From contig JBMDXK010000009.1 in the NCBI GenBank assembly GCA_048594375.1, positions 35,575-99,574 on the forward strand: a DNA stretch of 64,000 nt, given 5' to 3'. The notes under the pieces were generated by a model that searched no databases, had not been told where the DNA came from, and saw nothing but the letters and a program-made list of their open reading frames with translations. The translations under genes were made by a program, and so were the position numbers. Positions 35,001 through 43,732 of this stretch are shown in pieces (position 1 is the stretch's first letter; the number at the start of each line of letters is the position of its first letter). Origin of the DNA: JBMDXK01 sp048594375 (GTDB lineage: Bacteria > Pseudomonadota > Alphaproteobacteria > Rhizobiales > Methylopilaceae).

Positions 35001-36632
35001 TCACGTATTGGCTGGTGGTGCTGGGGTTATTTCATCAGAATGCGGATCAACCGGCACAGGAAGAGCAACACTTTCTAAATCTTTGATAACATTAACAGTT
35101 ATTTCTGAAAGCAATAATATTTGTTTTATTCTATCTACATAATCTTTATGAAGGAGAAGATCCAAGTAAACACCGTTTAAAGTAATACGCTCTTTTACTA
35201 CAGAAGTATTGTCTTCCGGATTAAAAGTAACCTTCTTTTCAATTTTAAAAATTTTCAGAATACCCTCCATTTTTTCCTGGTACCATTTCTTTATATCAAG
35301 CGTCACCTCAGGAGCGAGATTTTCCACTATCTTTGCGATTAATTGAGGAATGGTAAAACCGCTGTTTTTTAATCGCATCTCTAAAATACGACTCATCCAC
35401 CAAATAAAAACCATCTGTGGCTCAATATACCTCTGAGGAAATGCTATAGCGGCCATACTTACAAGAAAGGGAGTATCGTAAGAAATGAAATTCTCATGCA
35501 AATTGTCTATAGTTATAGCATCATTGCTTGAAGTTCTTTCATTTTGAGCCCTGACATCAAAGGGACTTTCCTTATGCAAAAACATAAAAGGCAATAAATA
35601 AAAGTAATAATGTAAATTCGAACTTTGACGAGATGATCTATTTTCAGGATGTAAAATTTTTTCTATATTGTTAAAAGAAGAAAATATGCTGGGAATTATC
35701 TTTTCAGCAACGTGCCCATCATTGAGGGCTTTAGTTTCAGATTGCAGAATAGCATCCCCAATAGGCTCTCTATTCTTGTGCCGCGTGAAAATATTTTCTT
35801 GCAGAGTAATAAATGCTTCAAAAAACGTCTCAGGTATGGGAAAATTTTCAGTGAATCGATGGCTCTCAAAAATACTACCGGTGGAAAAACTCTGCCCCGG
35901 AGGGGATACATTTTTATTGAGCCATCTTCCATTATCAACAAAGGCTTTAAAGACAGAACGATAAAGCCCATCGCCTGCAAAAGCAGAAAGGTGATCCGCA
36001 CCAGCCCGTGATCTGTGTTTTTCTAGAGCATTATCTACTGCATCAAGAACCTGTTCAGAAATACGATACTTTCCAGTATGTATAATACGTCTTTGATATT
36101 GTGACGCAGAGGCATTAGCAGGAGGTGATACCGGTTCGGCCTCTAGGCTATAGAGAGGAAGCGGTTCATTTGGATCTATTTGCGGAACTGTATAGCTGGG
36201 CGGGAATTGAAAATTACCGTCGTTTACATACGCTCTGACAAACTCAGGTATCAAACCATATGTCTGGTTCCTTTGAAGAAACTCAACAACAGGCTGAAAA
36301 CCTTTTATCCATGCTAATGCCAGCTCTCGTTTGGGAGCAATGTCTTTTCCAGTCCAGATAATGACTTCAGCTGCTGATGGATCAAATTTCCCAGTTGAAA
36401 CATCAATGGGTACAATTTGATCAGAATATCGCGGCGTATTAGAGGAAGAACCCGCCGAAGAGGGGGCATTTGTTTTATTTTTCCTCCCAAATAACCCCAT
36501 ATTCTGCGTTTCCAAACCTGAAACCTGCGCTGCCGGTTGTCCTGCCCCCTCAAGCGCTGCAGAAAAATCACGATCAACCATTGTATCTGCAACAGTAATA
36601 TCGGCTTTTTGGAAGGAAATTTCTGGAAACAT
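35001..36632 (-). CDS. Large unrecognised orphan protein, possible effector
   Basis: A 543-residue protein of unknown family, AT-richer than its neighbours ileS and tadA. The first 90 residues are low in hydrophobicity and rich in Ser, Ala, Gln and Asn; residues about 85-200 contain short Pro-rich stretches; the rest appears globular and helical with hydrophobic stretches (YYFYLLPFMFLH, MVFIWWMSRILEMRLK) that are too short or polar to be clear membrane spans. No signal peptide is seen. AGAGG precedes the ATG. An 8-bp inverted repeat lies 27-53 bases upstream and may be an operator. Its size, composition and isolation fit a secreted effector; this is inference only. Confidence 0.72.
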   Translation of the reverse strand: MFPEISFQKADITVADTMVDRDFSAALEGAGQPAAQVSGLETQNMGLFGRKNKTNAPSSAGSSSNTPRYSDQIVPIDVSTGKFDPSAAEVIIWTGKDIAPKRELALAWIKGFQPVVEFLQRNQTYGLIPEFVRAYVNDGNFQFPPSYTVPQIDPNEPLPLYSLEAEPVSPPANASASQYQRRIIHTGKYRISEQVLDAVDNALEKHRSRAGADHLSAFAGDGLYRSVFKAFVDNGRWLNKNVSPPGQSFSTGSIFESHRFTENFPIPETFFEAFITLQENIFTRHKNREPIGDAILQSETKALNDGHVAEKIIPSIFSSFNNIEKILHPENRSSRQSSNLHYYFYLLPFMFLHKESPFDVRAQNERTSSNDAITIDNLHENFISYDTPFLVSMAAIAFPQRYIEPQMVFIWWMSRILEMRLKNSGFTIPQLIAKIVENLAPEVTLDIKKWYQEKMEGILKIFKIEKKVTFNPEDNTSVVKERITLNGVYLDLLLHKDYVDRIKQILLLSEITVNVIKDLESVALPVPVDPHSDEITPAPPANT

Positions 36633-36658
36633 AAAACCTCTAACACTGTTTACGCACT

Positions 36659-36685
36659 ATCACAAAATAAAATTCACTTTGTGAT
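36659..36685 (-). promoter_or_regulatory. Inverted repeat upstream of the 543-residue orphan gene
   Basis: ATCACAAA and TTTGTGAT form a perfect 8-base inverted repeat with an 11-base spacer, 27-53 bases before the start codon in a very AT-rich promoter region. The geometry fits an operator for a dimeric regulator. It is not a CRP half-site arrangement, which would have the half-sites in the opposite order. Confidence 0.4.
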
Positions 36686-36778
36686 ATTAATATAACTTAT
36701 TGTATTTATTGAACGTTTTTGAAAAAAAAATAAGGAAATCACTCTTTTCTTTTGCAGATTGTTAACCAAAACTATGAA

Positions 36779-37240
36779 TTAACTCATCCTTCTACAGTTA
36801 AAAAAATCTTTCAAGAGAATTTTAGCGTCATGTTCACAAAACCCTGAATAAATTTCTGGTGCGTGGTGGCATGTGGGCTGGTTAAAGAAGCAGCTGCCGG
36901 AAACCACAGCTCCGCCTTTGGGGTCATCTGCGCCGAAATAGAGCCGCCGGATGCGTGCGAACGAGATGGCGCCAGCGCACATGGCGCAAGGTTCCAGCGT
37001 TACCCAAAGATCGCATCCTGACAAGCGTTCTTGCCCCAGAGCCGTACACGCCATGCGTATGGCGATAATTTCGGCGTGTGCGGTGGGGTCGCACCCGATC
37101 CGCGTCTGGTTACCACCGCGACCCACGACCACACCGTCTTTTACAACCACTGCCCCGACAGGAACTTCCCCGCGCACAGCAGCAAGCCGCGCTTCCTCAA
37201 GAGCTTCGGGCATGTATGAGCGGTAAGGAGGAGCGGACAT
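36779..37240 (-). CDS. tadA: tRNA-specific adenosine deaminase TadA
   Basis: TadA deaminates adenosine 34 of tRNA-Arg(ACG) to inosine. The 153-residue protein has the cytidine/deoxycytidylate deaminase zinc motifs HAEIIAIRMA (catalytic Glu and zinc His) and TLEPCAMCAGAI (two zinc Cys). The C-terminus FFNCRRMS is typical of the family. It is divergent from rluB, an arrangement frequent in alphaproteobacteria. Confidence 0.96.
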   Translation of the reverse strand: MSAPPYRSYMPEALEEARLAAVRGEVPVGAVVVKDGVVVGRGGNQTRIGCDPTAHAEIIAIRMACTALGQERLSGCDLWVTLEPCAMCAGAISFARIRRLYFGADDPKGGAVVSGSCFFNQPTCHHAPEIYSGFCEHDAKILLKDFFNCRRMS

Positions 37241-37377
37241 GGCAATAATTTAACTGTTCAAGTGCGGAGCAACGTGATAAGGAATTTCTTCGTGTGTGTT
37301 AAGCTATAGTCGAGGCAAAGAAAAGCCTCTTTTGCACAGACCTCCAGACATATTTTTTGCTAGAGTATCAAGCCCCT

Positions 37378-39303
37378 ATGACAGAACCTGAATCCCAGCC
37401 TGAATCCGCCTCTGGCTCTGCGCCGGAACAAGCGGTAGAGAAAGGCTCCCGTGCTCGTGTTGCCAAAGTCATTGCGCGCGCCGGAATTGTATCCCGCCGT
37501 GAGGCGGAAGAATTGATTGCGCAAGGCCGCGTGAGTGTGAATGGCGCGGTTATTTCCGAACCAGGCACAACGGTTTCGCTGGAAGATACCGTCAGCATTG
37601 ATGGCATCCCTCTTCCTGCCAAAGAGCGTACCCGTTTGTGGTTGTACCATAAAACTGCGGGTGTTGTAACCACAACCAGCGATCCTGAAGGCCGCACCAC
37701 CGTGTTTGAGGTATTGCCGGAAGGTTTGCCGCGGGTGGTCACGGTGGGCCGTCTGGATATTAACACGGAAGGCTTGTTGCTGCTCACCAACGATGGCGGT
37801 CTTGCGCGCGTGTTGGAATTGCCGGAAACGGGCTGGCTTCGCCGTTATCGTGTGCGCGCCTATGGAACCATTTCCCACGGTGCGCTGGAAGCGTTGGAAG
37901 CGGGTATTGAAATTGATGGCTTTAAATTCGAGCCGATCACCGTGAAGGTTGACCGCGAGCAAGGCGATAACGTCTGGTTGACGTTAGGTCTGCGGGAAGG
38001 CAAAAACCGGGAAGTCAAGCGTGTGCTTGATTACATTGGTTTGCGCGTAAACCGGCTGATCCGCACCTCGTTTGGTCCTTTTTCCTTAGGGGAACTCAAG
38101 GAAGGCGCCTTTGAAGAAGTGCGCACCCGTTACCTTAAAGATCAACTCGGCCCCCGCCTTATTCAGGAAGCTGCGGCCGATTTTGATGCCCCCCTTATTC
38201 ACCAGCGTGATGGCGCTCCACCCGAAGACGGTTCTGTTCAAATGGCGAAAAAAGTAGCTGAAAAATCCCATAAGCGCGTCGGCACAACCACTGACCGCAA
38301 AGGCAAGCGCGTTGTGGTAGAACGCAGCGTGGCTCCCCATGAAGTAGAAGATCAGGACAGCCGCCGCAACAGCCGTCCACCACGCCGTTTCGATGGCGAC
38401 CGCCCACAACGTTCTTTCGGTGATCGTCCAGATCGCGAAGGCCGCGAAGGCCGCCCACCACGCCGCTTCGATGGTGACCGCCCACAACGTTCTTTCGGTG
38501 ATCGTCCCAACCGTGAAGGCGGCGAAGGCCGTCCACCACGCCGCTTCGATGGCGACCGTCCGCAGCGTTCTTTTGGTGATCGTCCGGATCGCGAAGGCCG
38601 CGACAGCCGCCCTCCCCGCCGCTTTGATGGCGACCGTCCGCAACGTTCTTTCGGTGATCGTCCCAACCGTGAGGGTGATGACCGCGGCCCGCGCCGTTTT
38701 GTAGGCGAAGGCTCGGAAGGTTTCCGCAACAATTACCGTTCGGAAAAGCCCCGCAGCCGCTTTGAACAAGAACGTTCAGGTGGTGAAAGCCGCCCTCCCC
38801 GCCGCTTTGATGGCGACCGCCCGCAGCGTTCTTTTGGTGATCGTCCGGATCGCGAAGGCCGCGACAGCCGCCCTCCACGCCGCTTTGATGGCGACCGTCC
38901 GCAACGTTCTTTCGGTGATCGTCCCAACCGTGAAGGCGGCGAAGGCCGTCCACCACGCCGCTTTGATGGCGACCGCCCGCAACGTTCTTTCGGTGATCGT
39001 CCGAACAACCGTGAGGGTGGCGAAGGCCGTCCACCCCGCCGTTTCGATGGTGACCGCCCACAACGTTCTTTCGGTGATCGCCCGAACCGCGAAGGCCGCG
39101 ACAGCCGCCCTCCCCGCCGCTTTGATGGTGATCGTCCACAGCGTTCTTTCGGTGATCGCCCGGATCGCGAAGGCCGCGACAGCCGTCCTCCCCGCCACTT
39201 TGATGGCGACCGCCCACAACGTTCTTTCGGTGATCGTCCCAACAACCGTGATGGCGGCGGACGCCCTGATAAAGGCGGTCGCCCTCCGTTCAAGCGCGAC
39301 TAG
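37378..39303 (+). CDS. rluB: 23S rRNA pseudouridine synthase RluB with long repeat tail
   Basis: The first 270 residues form an RsuA-family pseudouridine synthase: S4 RNA-binding domain (about 25-75, VAKVIARAGIVSRREAEELI), catalytic block VGRLDINTEGLLLLTNDG with the nucleophilic Asp, and GLREGKNREVKRVLDYIGL. The remaining ~370 residues are charged and low complexity, with ten copies of a 26-residue unit containing PPRRFDGDRPQRSFGDRP. Arg-rich tails are common in alphaproteobacterial RluB but this one is long and very regular. The ATG at 37378 (MTEPESQPES) is taken as start; the frame opens at TTG 37357. A clear terminator follows. Confidence 0.93.
   Translation: MTEPESQPESASGSAPEQAVEKGSRARVAKVIARAGIVSRREAEELIAQGRVSVNGAVISEPGTTVSLEDTVSIDGIPLPAKERTRLWLYHKTAGVVTTTSDPEGRTTVFEVLPEGLPRVVTVGRLDINTEGLLLLTNDGGLARVLELPETGWLRRYRVRAYGTISHGALEALEAGIEIDGFKFEPITVKVDREQGDNVWLTLGLREGKNREVKRVLDYIGLRVNRLIRTSFGPFSLGELKEGAFEEVRTRYLKDQLGPRLIQEAAADFDAPLIHQRDGAPPEDGSVQMAKKVAEKSHKRVGTTTDRKGKRVVVERSVAPHEVEDQDSRRNSRPPRRFDGDRPQRSFGDRPDREGREGRPPRRFDGDRPQRSFGDRPNREGGEGRPPRRFDGDRPQRSFGDRPDREGRDSRPPRRFDGDRPQRSFGDRPNREGDDRGPRRFVGEGSEGFRNNYRSEKPRSRFEQERSGGESRPPRRFDGDRPQRSFGDRPDREGRDSRPPRRFDGDRPQRSFGDRPNREGGEGRPPRRFDGDRPQRSFGDRPNNREGGEGRPPRRFDGDRPQRSFGDRPNREGRDSRPPRRFDGDRPQRSFGDRPDREGRDSRPPRHFDGDRPQRSFGDRPNNRDGGGRPDKGGRPPFKRD
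38374..39260 (+). repeat. Tandem 78-bp coding repeat in rluB
   Basis: Ten near-identical units of about 78 bp encode the RluB tail: four units, a non-repeat spacer (about 38690-38790) and six more, two of which carry a three-base Asn insertion. Units differ mostly at synonymous positions and at Asp/Asn and Gly/Arg positions near their ends. The array produces long spurious open frames on both strands. Confidence 0.9.
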
Positions 39304-39328
39304 ACCTTTATACTTTTCTGCACCCTTT

Positions 39329-39359
39329 AAAAGGCCAGTATTTTTGTACTGGCCTTTTT
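39329..39359 (+). terminator. Intrinsic terminator of rluB
   Basis: AAAAGGCCAGTA pairs with TACTGGCCTTTTT around a short T-rich loop, ending in a T run, 26 bases after the rluB stop. Confidence 0.9.
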
Positions 39360-39577
39360 AGCATTACTCTGCTTTAACGCTGCACTTTAAGATGGTTTCA
39401 TATAAAATTTTTAATTTTTGCCGAAAGCAGATCGTTTGCGTGTGACTTATTGTAAGCTTCCTTCTTACAAATGCGGTAATTCCAATCCCGCAGTCATTTC
39501 CACACTTGAAAATCACTCCGCCAGTGCTTAAACCATTTTAATCGTAGAAAATTGAAGAACCGCGCGGAGCATCGTTT

Positions 39578-40462
39578 ATGACGGCCACTGAAATCAAAGT
39601 ACCCGCCTGCCTTGGCCTTAAAGCGTTGGCCAACCGGTATGAAGTTGTGTTGTGTGATGTGTGGGGCGTGGTGCATAATGGTGTGAGTGCGTGGGAAAGC
39701 GCCACGGATGCGCTTACCCGTTACCGTGAGAACGGCGGAACGGTCATTCTGGTGACCAATGCTCCCCGTCCTTATACGGATGTTTTGCCGCAGCTTGATG
39801 GTCTTGGGGTTCCGCGTTCGGCGTGGGATTTTGTGGTGACCTCCGGTGATGTGACCCGTCATGAGATTGTGGCGCATGGTACGCGGAAGCTGTTGCATAT
39901 TGGCCCCGAGCGTGATGCAAATATTTTTGAAAATTTAAGGATAGAGCGCACCACACTTGAAGAAGCCGAGCGTGTTGTGGTTACAGGTCTTGATGATGAC
40001 GATACCGAAACCCCTGATGACTATCGGGAGCTACTGGCTCAGGTTTATGAGCGTAAGCTGCCGCTGGTGTGCGCCAATCCGGATCGCGTTGTGGAAAAGG
40101 GCGACCGTATTTTGTGGTGTGCGGGTGCTTTGGCGGATATGTATGAAGATATGGGCGGCGAAGTGGTGTTTGCGGGCAAGCCCTATGCGCCCATTTATGA
40201 ATTGGCTTTGAGCAAAGCCGAAGAAATTCGCGGAAAAAGCATTGAACGCACGCAGGTTCTGGCGATTGGTGATGCGGTGCGTACGGATCTCTTAGGTGCT
40301 AAAACCTTTGGCGTAGATAGCTTGTTTGTGGCAGGAGGCATCCACGGTGCCGATATTGGTAACCCGATGGAACCCTTGCGCCTGCAAAACGTCCTTGATC
40401 TCGGCCCCGTCAGCCCCATTGGCTGGTCACGCCGCCTCACATGGGAAAACCCATCGGAATAA
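39578..40462 (+). CDS. HAD-superfamily hydrolase, class IIA (TIGR01459-like)
   Basis: A 294-residue HAD phosphatase. Motif I is LCDVWGVVHNG near residue 25, with the nucleophilic Asp and the VWG form typical of this alphaproteobacterial subfamily; motif II lies in ILVTNAPRP; the class IIA C2-type cap is in the middle; motif III Lys is in AGKPYAPIYELAL and motif IV in AIGDAVRTDLLGA. The substrate is unknown; relatives are annotated as sugar-phosphatase-like. ATG 39578 gives a full-length protein. It stands alone after the rluB terminator. Confidence 0.9.
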   Translation: MTATEIKVPACLGLKALANRYEVVLCDVWGVVHNGVSAWESATDALTRYRENGGTVILVTNAPRPYTDVLPQLDGLGVPRSAWDFVVTSGDVTRHEIVAHGTRKLLHIGPERDANIFENLRIERTTLEEAERVVVTGLDDDDTETPDDYRELLAQVYERKLPLVCANPDRVVEKGDRILWCAGALADMYEDMGGEVVFAGKPYAPIYELALSKAEEIRGKSIERTQVLAIGDAVRTDLLGAKTFGVDSLFVAGGIHGADIGNPMEPLRLQNVLDLGPVSPIGWSRRLTWENPSE

Positions 40463-40653
40463 AAGGTAGCAACGAAAGATTATAGCTCATCTTAATGGTT
40501 CCAAAGGCAAAACCTTTAAAAAGATTGGAACTATAAATATCATGCGATGATTTGGAAGCTACATATTATATAAGCTATTACGAAATTAAAATTGCTTCCA
40601 AAAAAACATGGAATTCACGCTTGACAGCACCAATACTTTATATCAAGAGATAA

Positions 40654-40685
40654 ACTTATGGTAGTGCAATTATTCACCATAAGTT
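40654..40685. other. Inverted repeat in the region before the decayed gene
   Basis: AACTTATGGT and ACCATAAGTT form a ten-base inverted repeat around a 12-base loop, just upstream of the decayed reading frame. It could be a leftover operator or terminator. TTGACA at 40621-40626 is a possible -35 box with no matching -10 at the right distance. Confidence 0.4.
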
Positions 40686-40708
40686 AAAGTCAAGGCATTG
40701 TTTTATCA

Positions 40709-41247
40709 ATGATAAATGCTACAAAATTTGAAATACATTACTTCCTACAAAATGATAACCACTCAATGGATGCAATCATTAGGAATAAATGCGAAACTGA
40801 ATTCCTCGCCATCGCTTATGAAATTATACGCACTCTAGAATTTAATATTATACTGGAAGCATAAGCGTATGGTGAAGGCGGACTACGAAATATATGGAAA
40901 TTACTGGGTGCTAATAGTGCTCAACTAACCTTGATAGCTGCCCTTTTTCCCACAGTACTCCATTTCCTACCAACAACTGACAGCGAATTAGCTTTGAAAT
41001 GAATGATAAAGAATTTAAAATTGCTGTAATTTCAAAGCAGATAAGTTTTAAAAATGGCGATACTATTCGCTGCATTCTCGAAATACACAGAAAGCTTAAT
41101 GAAATTGGTGAAGTTGTAATTACCAACTATGTCGTCCCAACTGTCTTAGAGAAGATAGACAATGGTATAATAACAGAGACAGAAAGCGGAAAGAAATATC
41201 GTCGCGAAAAAAATCTTAAGAAAAAGCAAATCAGTTTAGATTTATAA
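40709..41247 (+). pseudogene. Decayed gene, remnant of an accessory protein family
   Basis: From ATG 40709 the frame encodes 51 residues (MINATKFEIHYFLQNDNHSM..., including MDAIIRNKCETEFLAIAYEI) to a TAA at 40862-40864. The same frame continues past the stop with coherent sequence (AYGEGGLRNIWKLLGANSAQ, then a hydrophobic stretch) to TGA 41000-41002. A second frame starts at ATG 40999, overlapping that stop, and encodes 82 residues with IRCILEIHRKLNEIGE and ETESGKKYRREK. The three pieces read like the N-terminus, membrane segment and C-terminus of one protein with a nonsense mutation, a frame change and a deleted middle. I recall similar proteins in accessory regions but cannot name the family. 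Confidence 0.55.
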
Positions 41248-41493
41248 GACTGCTTATATCTCTAAATTTCTGGCAGACTATCATTACAACTTGCGTTACC
41301 ACTAAATCTATTATACATAGCACTTGTGCTTTCAAGTGCAGAAAAACTGCCACCCTATGCCTCACAATAGAATAGCTTTGCGTTTAAAACGCCATGCCCA
41401 GCGTGTTACATCGCAGCCAGCACGAGACAAACAACTGCAGTTATAGTCATATTTACTGCAATCATTAACATCTCAATCTAACATTGATAAAGA

Positions 41494-42273
41494 CTACTTC
41501 TTCGCAACCAATGCAGCCAAATTCACCTTCGCTGCATCCCGTGCGCGTGGGCCTGCATAGCTGTCTTTTTTACGGTCATCCAGCACCAGATGGGCGAACA
41601 CAATGCGCCGTTCGCCTTTTTCAATCCAGCCCACAAACCAGCCAAGCTGACGGTCTTTTTGCAAAGCACCGGAAGCATCGCGCTGGCTACCCGAACCGGT
41701 CTTGCCATAAAGCGTCCAGCCTTCACCCAGTTCACCCACCCGCATAATGCGGCGGGTCATTTCCTGCGCATGCGCACTGACCGGCAAACGTCCCTCGCTT
41801 AACGCGCGTACAAAAGCCAGCTGCTCCAGAGGTGAAATACCCAGCGAACTGGAAAGCCACGCGCGGGTCAAGCCGTTGTTCTTGCCTGCGTCACCGGTGA
41901 TATCCTGATTGCCGTAATTGAAAATGCGGACATAATCTGCAAATTTTTCAGCACCCAGTGTTTGCGTAATATCCTGAGAATACCACACCGTGCTGTTTTT
42001 CATCCACAGTGTTGGAGAATGCGGTTGCCTCCAAGTGGGAAGCCACGCTGCATAACCTTTTTTAAAGGGCTTCACAGGCGTATTTTCATCATGCAAAAGG
42101 CCTGCGTCATAGCCCATGAGACTGATGGGAATTTTAAATGTGGAGCATGGCGCTTGCCGCGTGGCGCAGTCACCGTATTTTACAAGAACAGCGTTGCCTT
42201 CGGTGGCCACAAAGCAGTCTGCCCACGCGGGCGTTGCCAAAAACACAACCAATAGACCCAGCAGCCGTTTCAT
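41494..42273 (-). CDS. Class D (OXA-type) beta-lactamase
   Basis: A 259-residue exported serine hydrolase with the signal peptide MKRLLGLLVVFLATPAWA. All class D landmarks are in place: STFK at 44-47 (nucleophilic Ser and the Lys that is carboxylated), the second-motif S-T-V at 94-96 followed by WYSQ, YGN at 120-122, a helical region with WLSSSLGISPLEQ, and KTG at 191-193, then GWFVGWIEKG. These suggest an active beta-lactamase. It could alternatively be a penicillin-recognising sensor domain, but it has no membrane-bound extension. It starts 11 bases after coaA at the end of the histidine operon; the start ATG 42273 has GAGGGGG upstream. Confidence 0.9.
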   Translation of the reverse strand: MKRLLGLLVVFLATPAWADCFVATEGNAVLVKYGDCATRQAPCSTFKIPISLMGYDAGLLHDENTPVKPFKKGYAAWLPTWRQPHSPTLWMKNSTVWYSQDITQTLGAEKFADYVRIFNYGNQDITGDAGKNNGLTRAWLSSSLGISPLEQLAFVRALSEGRLPVSAHAQEMTRRIMRVGELGEGWTLYGKTGSGSQRDASGALQKDRQLGWFVGWIEKGERRIVFAHLVLDDRKKDSYAGPRARDAAKVNLAALVAKK

Positions 42274-42284
42274 GGTACACCCCC

Positions 42285-43337
42285 TCACAATTTCCGCAGC
42301 GCCACTTCTTCCATCAGATGGTTGTGGCCTTTGCGCAAGATGAGCGATGCCCGTTGCCGTGTAGGAAAAATATTGTCCTGCAAATTGGGCAGGTTAATGG
42401 TTTGCCACAGATGTTCAGCCACAGCGTGCGCTTCGCTTTCTGAAATCTGGGCATAGCGGTGGAAGTAGGAGGCCGGATTTTGGAAGGCGGTCACGCGCAG
42501 CCGCATAAACCGCTCCACATACCATTGGCGTATGTCTCCAATTTCAGCATCCAGATAGATGGAAAAGTCGAAGAAGTCGGAAACAAACGGCACACCTTTT
42601 CCATCCCGTGGAGGCCGTCCGGTTTGCAGCACGTTCAGTCCTTCCACAATCAGAATGTCGGGTTGATCCACTACGGTGCATTCATCCGGCAACACATCGT
42701 AGATGAGGTGCGAATAAAGGGGTGCTTCCACATGCCGCCGCCCCGCTTTGATATCACTGAGAAATTCCAGCAAGCGCGGCACATCATAGCTTTCGGGAAA
42801 GCCTTTGCGCTGCATCAGACCATCGGCGGCCAACCGCGCATTGGGGTACAAAAACCCGTCTGTCGTCACCAAAGCCACGTTGGGCTGCATGGGCGAACGG
42901 GCAAGCAGAGTGCGCAGCAACCGCGCGGTTGTGGATTTACCCACTGCCACCGAACCGCCAATGCCGATGATATAAGGGGTTTTGCCTTCATTCCCACCCA
43001 GAAAGGTGCGCGTTGCCTGAAAAAGCCGTTGGGTTGCTGCCACATAGAGCAAAATCAGGCGTGTGAGCGGCAGATAAATAGCGGCAACTTCATCCAGATC
43101 AATAGGATCATCCGTAGAACGCAAGCGCGCCAGCTCATCATCGGTCAGTGTGAGAGGCATATCTTCGCGCAAGCGCGCCCATTCCTGGCGGGTGAACAGG
43201 CTGTAAGGTGATGCAGAACCCGTATAAAACGTATCAAGTGGCGGCATGGCAACTTTCGGAAAAGGCACAACCTGAGCAGGATTTTTATGTTCTGCAACAG
43301 CCGCTTCAGATGGTGAAAGTGATACCGCTTGCAGCAT
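42285..43337 (-). CDS. coaA: Pantothenate kinase (type I) CoaA
   Basis: Type I pantothenate kinase, the first step of coenzyme A synthesis. The 350-residue protein carries the P-loop IGIGGSVAVGKSTTAR (about residues 126-141), TTDGFLYPN, KGFPESYDVPRLLEFL and LIVEGLNVLQ, all PanK-I signatures. About 35 N-terminal residues are additional and poorly conserved. AGGGCAGGG precedes the ATG. It follows hisE, the usual alphaproteobacterial neighbour. Confidence 0.97.
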   Translation of the reverse strand: MLQAVSLSPSEAAVAEHKNPAQVVPFPKVAMPPLDTFYTGSASPYSLFTRQEWARLREDMPLTLTDDELARLRSTDDPIDLDEVAAIYLPLTRLILLYVAATQRLFQATRTFLGGNEGKTPYIIGIGGSVAVGKSTTARLLRTLLARSPMQPNVALVTTDGFLYPNARLAADGLMQRKGFPESYDVPRLLEFLSDIKAGRRHVEAPLYSHLIYDVLPDECTVVDQPDILIVEGLNVLQTGRPPRDGKGVPFVSDFFDFSIYLDAEIGDIRQWYVERFMRLRVTAFQNPASYFHRYAQISESEAHAVAEHLWQTINLPNLQDNIFPTRQRASLILRKGHNHLMEEVALRKL

Positions 43338-43401
43338 ATTACCCTGCCCTTAAAGCATAACCTTGCGCTTCACTAGCATAGCACTTCTTGTTTACAAAGC
43401 T

Positions 43402-43722
43402 TTAATTACACCGGCTGGCCTTCTCGGCCAATCCGGATTGCCCTGTGCGGCGTTCCAGCTCGTGCATCACTGCGCTAACGGGAATGTCTTGCGCCTTCAA
43501 CAGTACCAGCAGGTGATAGAGCGTATCGGCGCTTTCATAAACGAGGTTTTCGCGATCGCCCAGAGCAGCAGCCAGTACGGTTTCCACCGCTTCTTCACCG
43601 AATTTTTTAGCGCAGGTGGCCACACCTTTATCCAGCAATGTGCGGGTGTAGGAGCTCCCATCAGCGGCGGCTGCGCGTTCGGCAATAATTTTTTCTAAAG
43701 TTGCAAGATCAAAACCTGCCAT
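43402..43722 (-). CDS. hisE: Phosphoribosyl-ATP pyrophosphatase HisE
   Basis: HisE hydrolyses phosphoribosyl-ATP to phosphoribosyl-AMP in histidine synthesis. The 106-residue protein contains YTRTLLDKGVATCAKKFGEEAVETVLAA and the ESADTLYHLLVLL helix with the MazG-like metal-binding Glu and Asp residues. The start ATG 43722 has TGAGGAG upstream, leaving ten bases after hisF. Confidence 0.96.
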   Translation of the reverse strand: MAGFDLATLEKIIAERAAAADGSSYTRTLLDKGVATCAKKFGEEAVETVLAAALGDRENLVYESADTLYHLLVLLKAQDIPVSAVMHELERRTGQSGLAEKASRCN

Positions 43723-43732
43723 TGAAAACTCC

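Noticed and set aside
38374..39260. Possible CRISPR array
   Set aside because: The repeats are contiguous coding units with no unique spacers, in frame with rluB.
38195..39361. Several long open frames on both strands across the rluB tail (up to 340 codons)
   Set aside because: They are produced by the 78-bp tandem repeat and consist of the same unit in other frames; no start signals or family matches.
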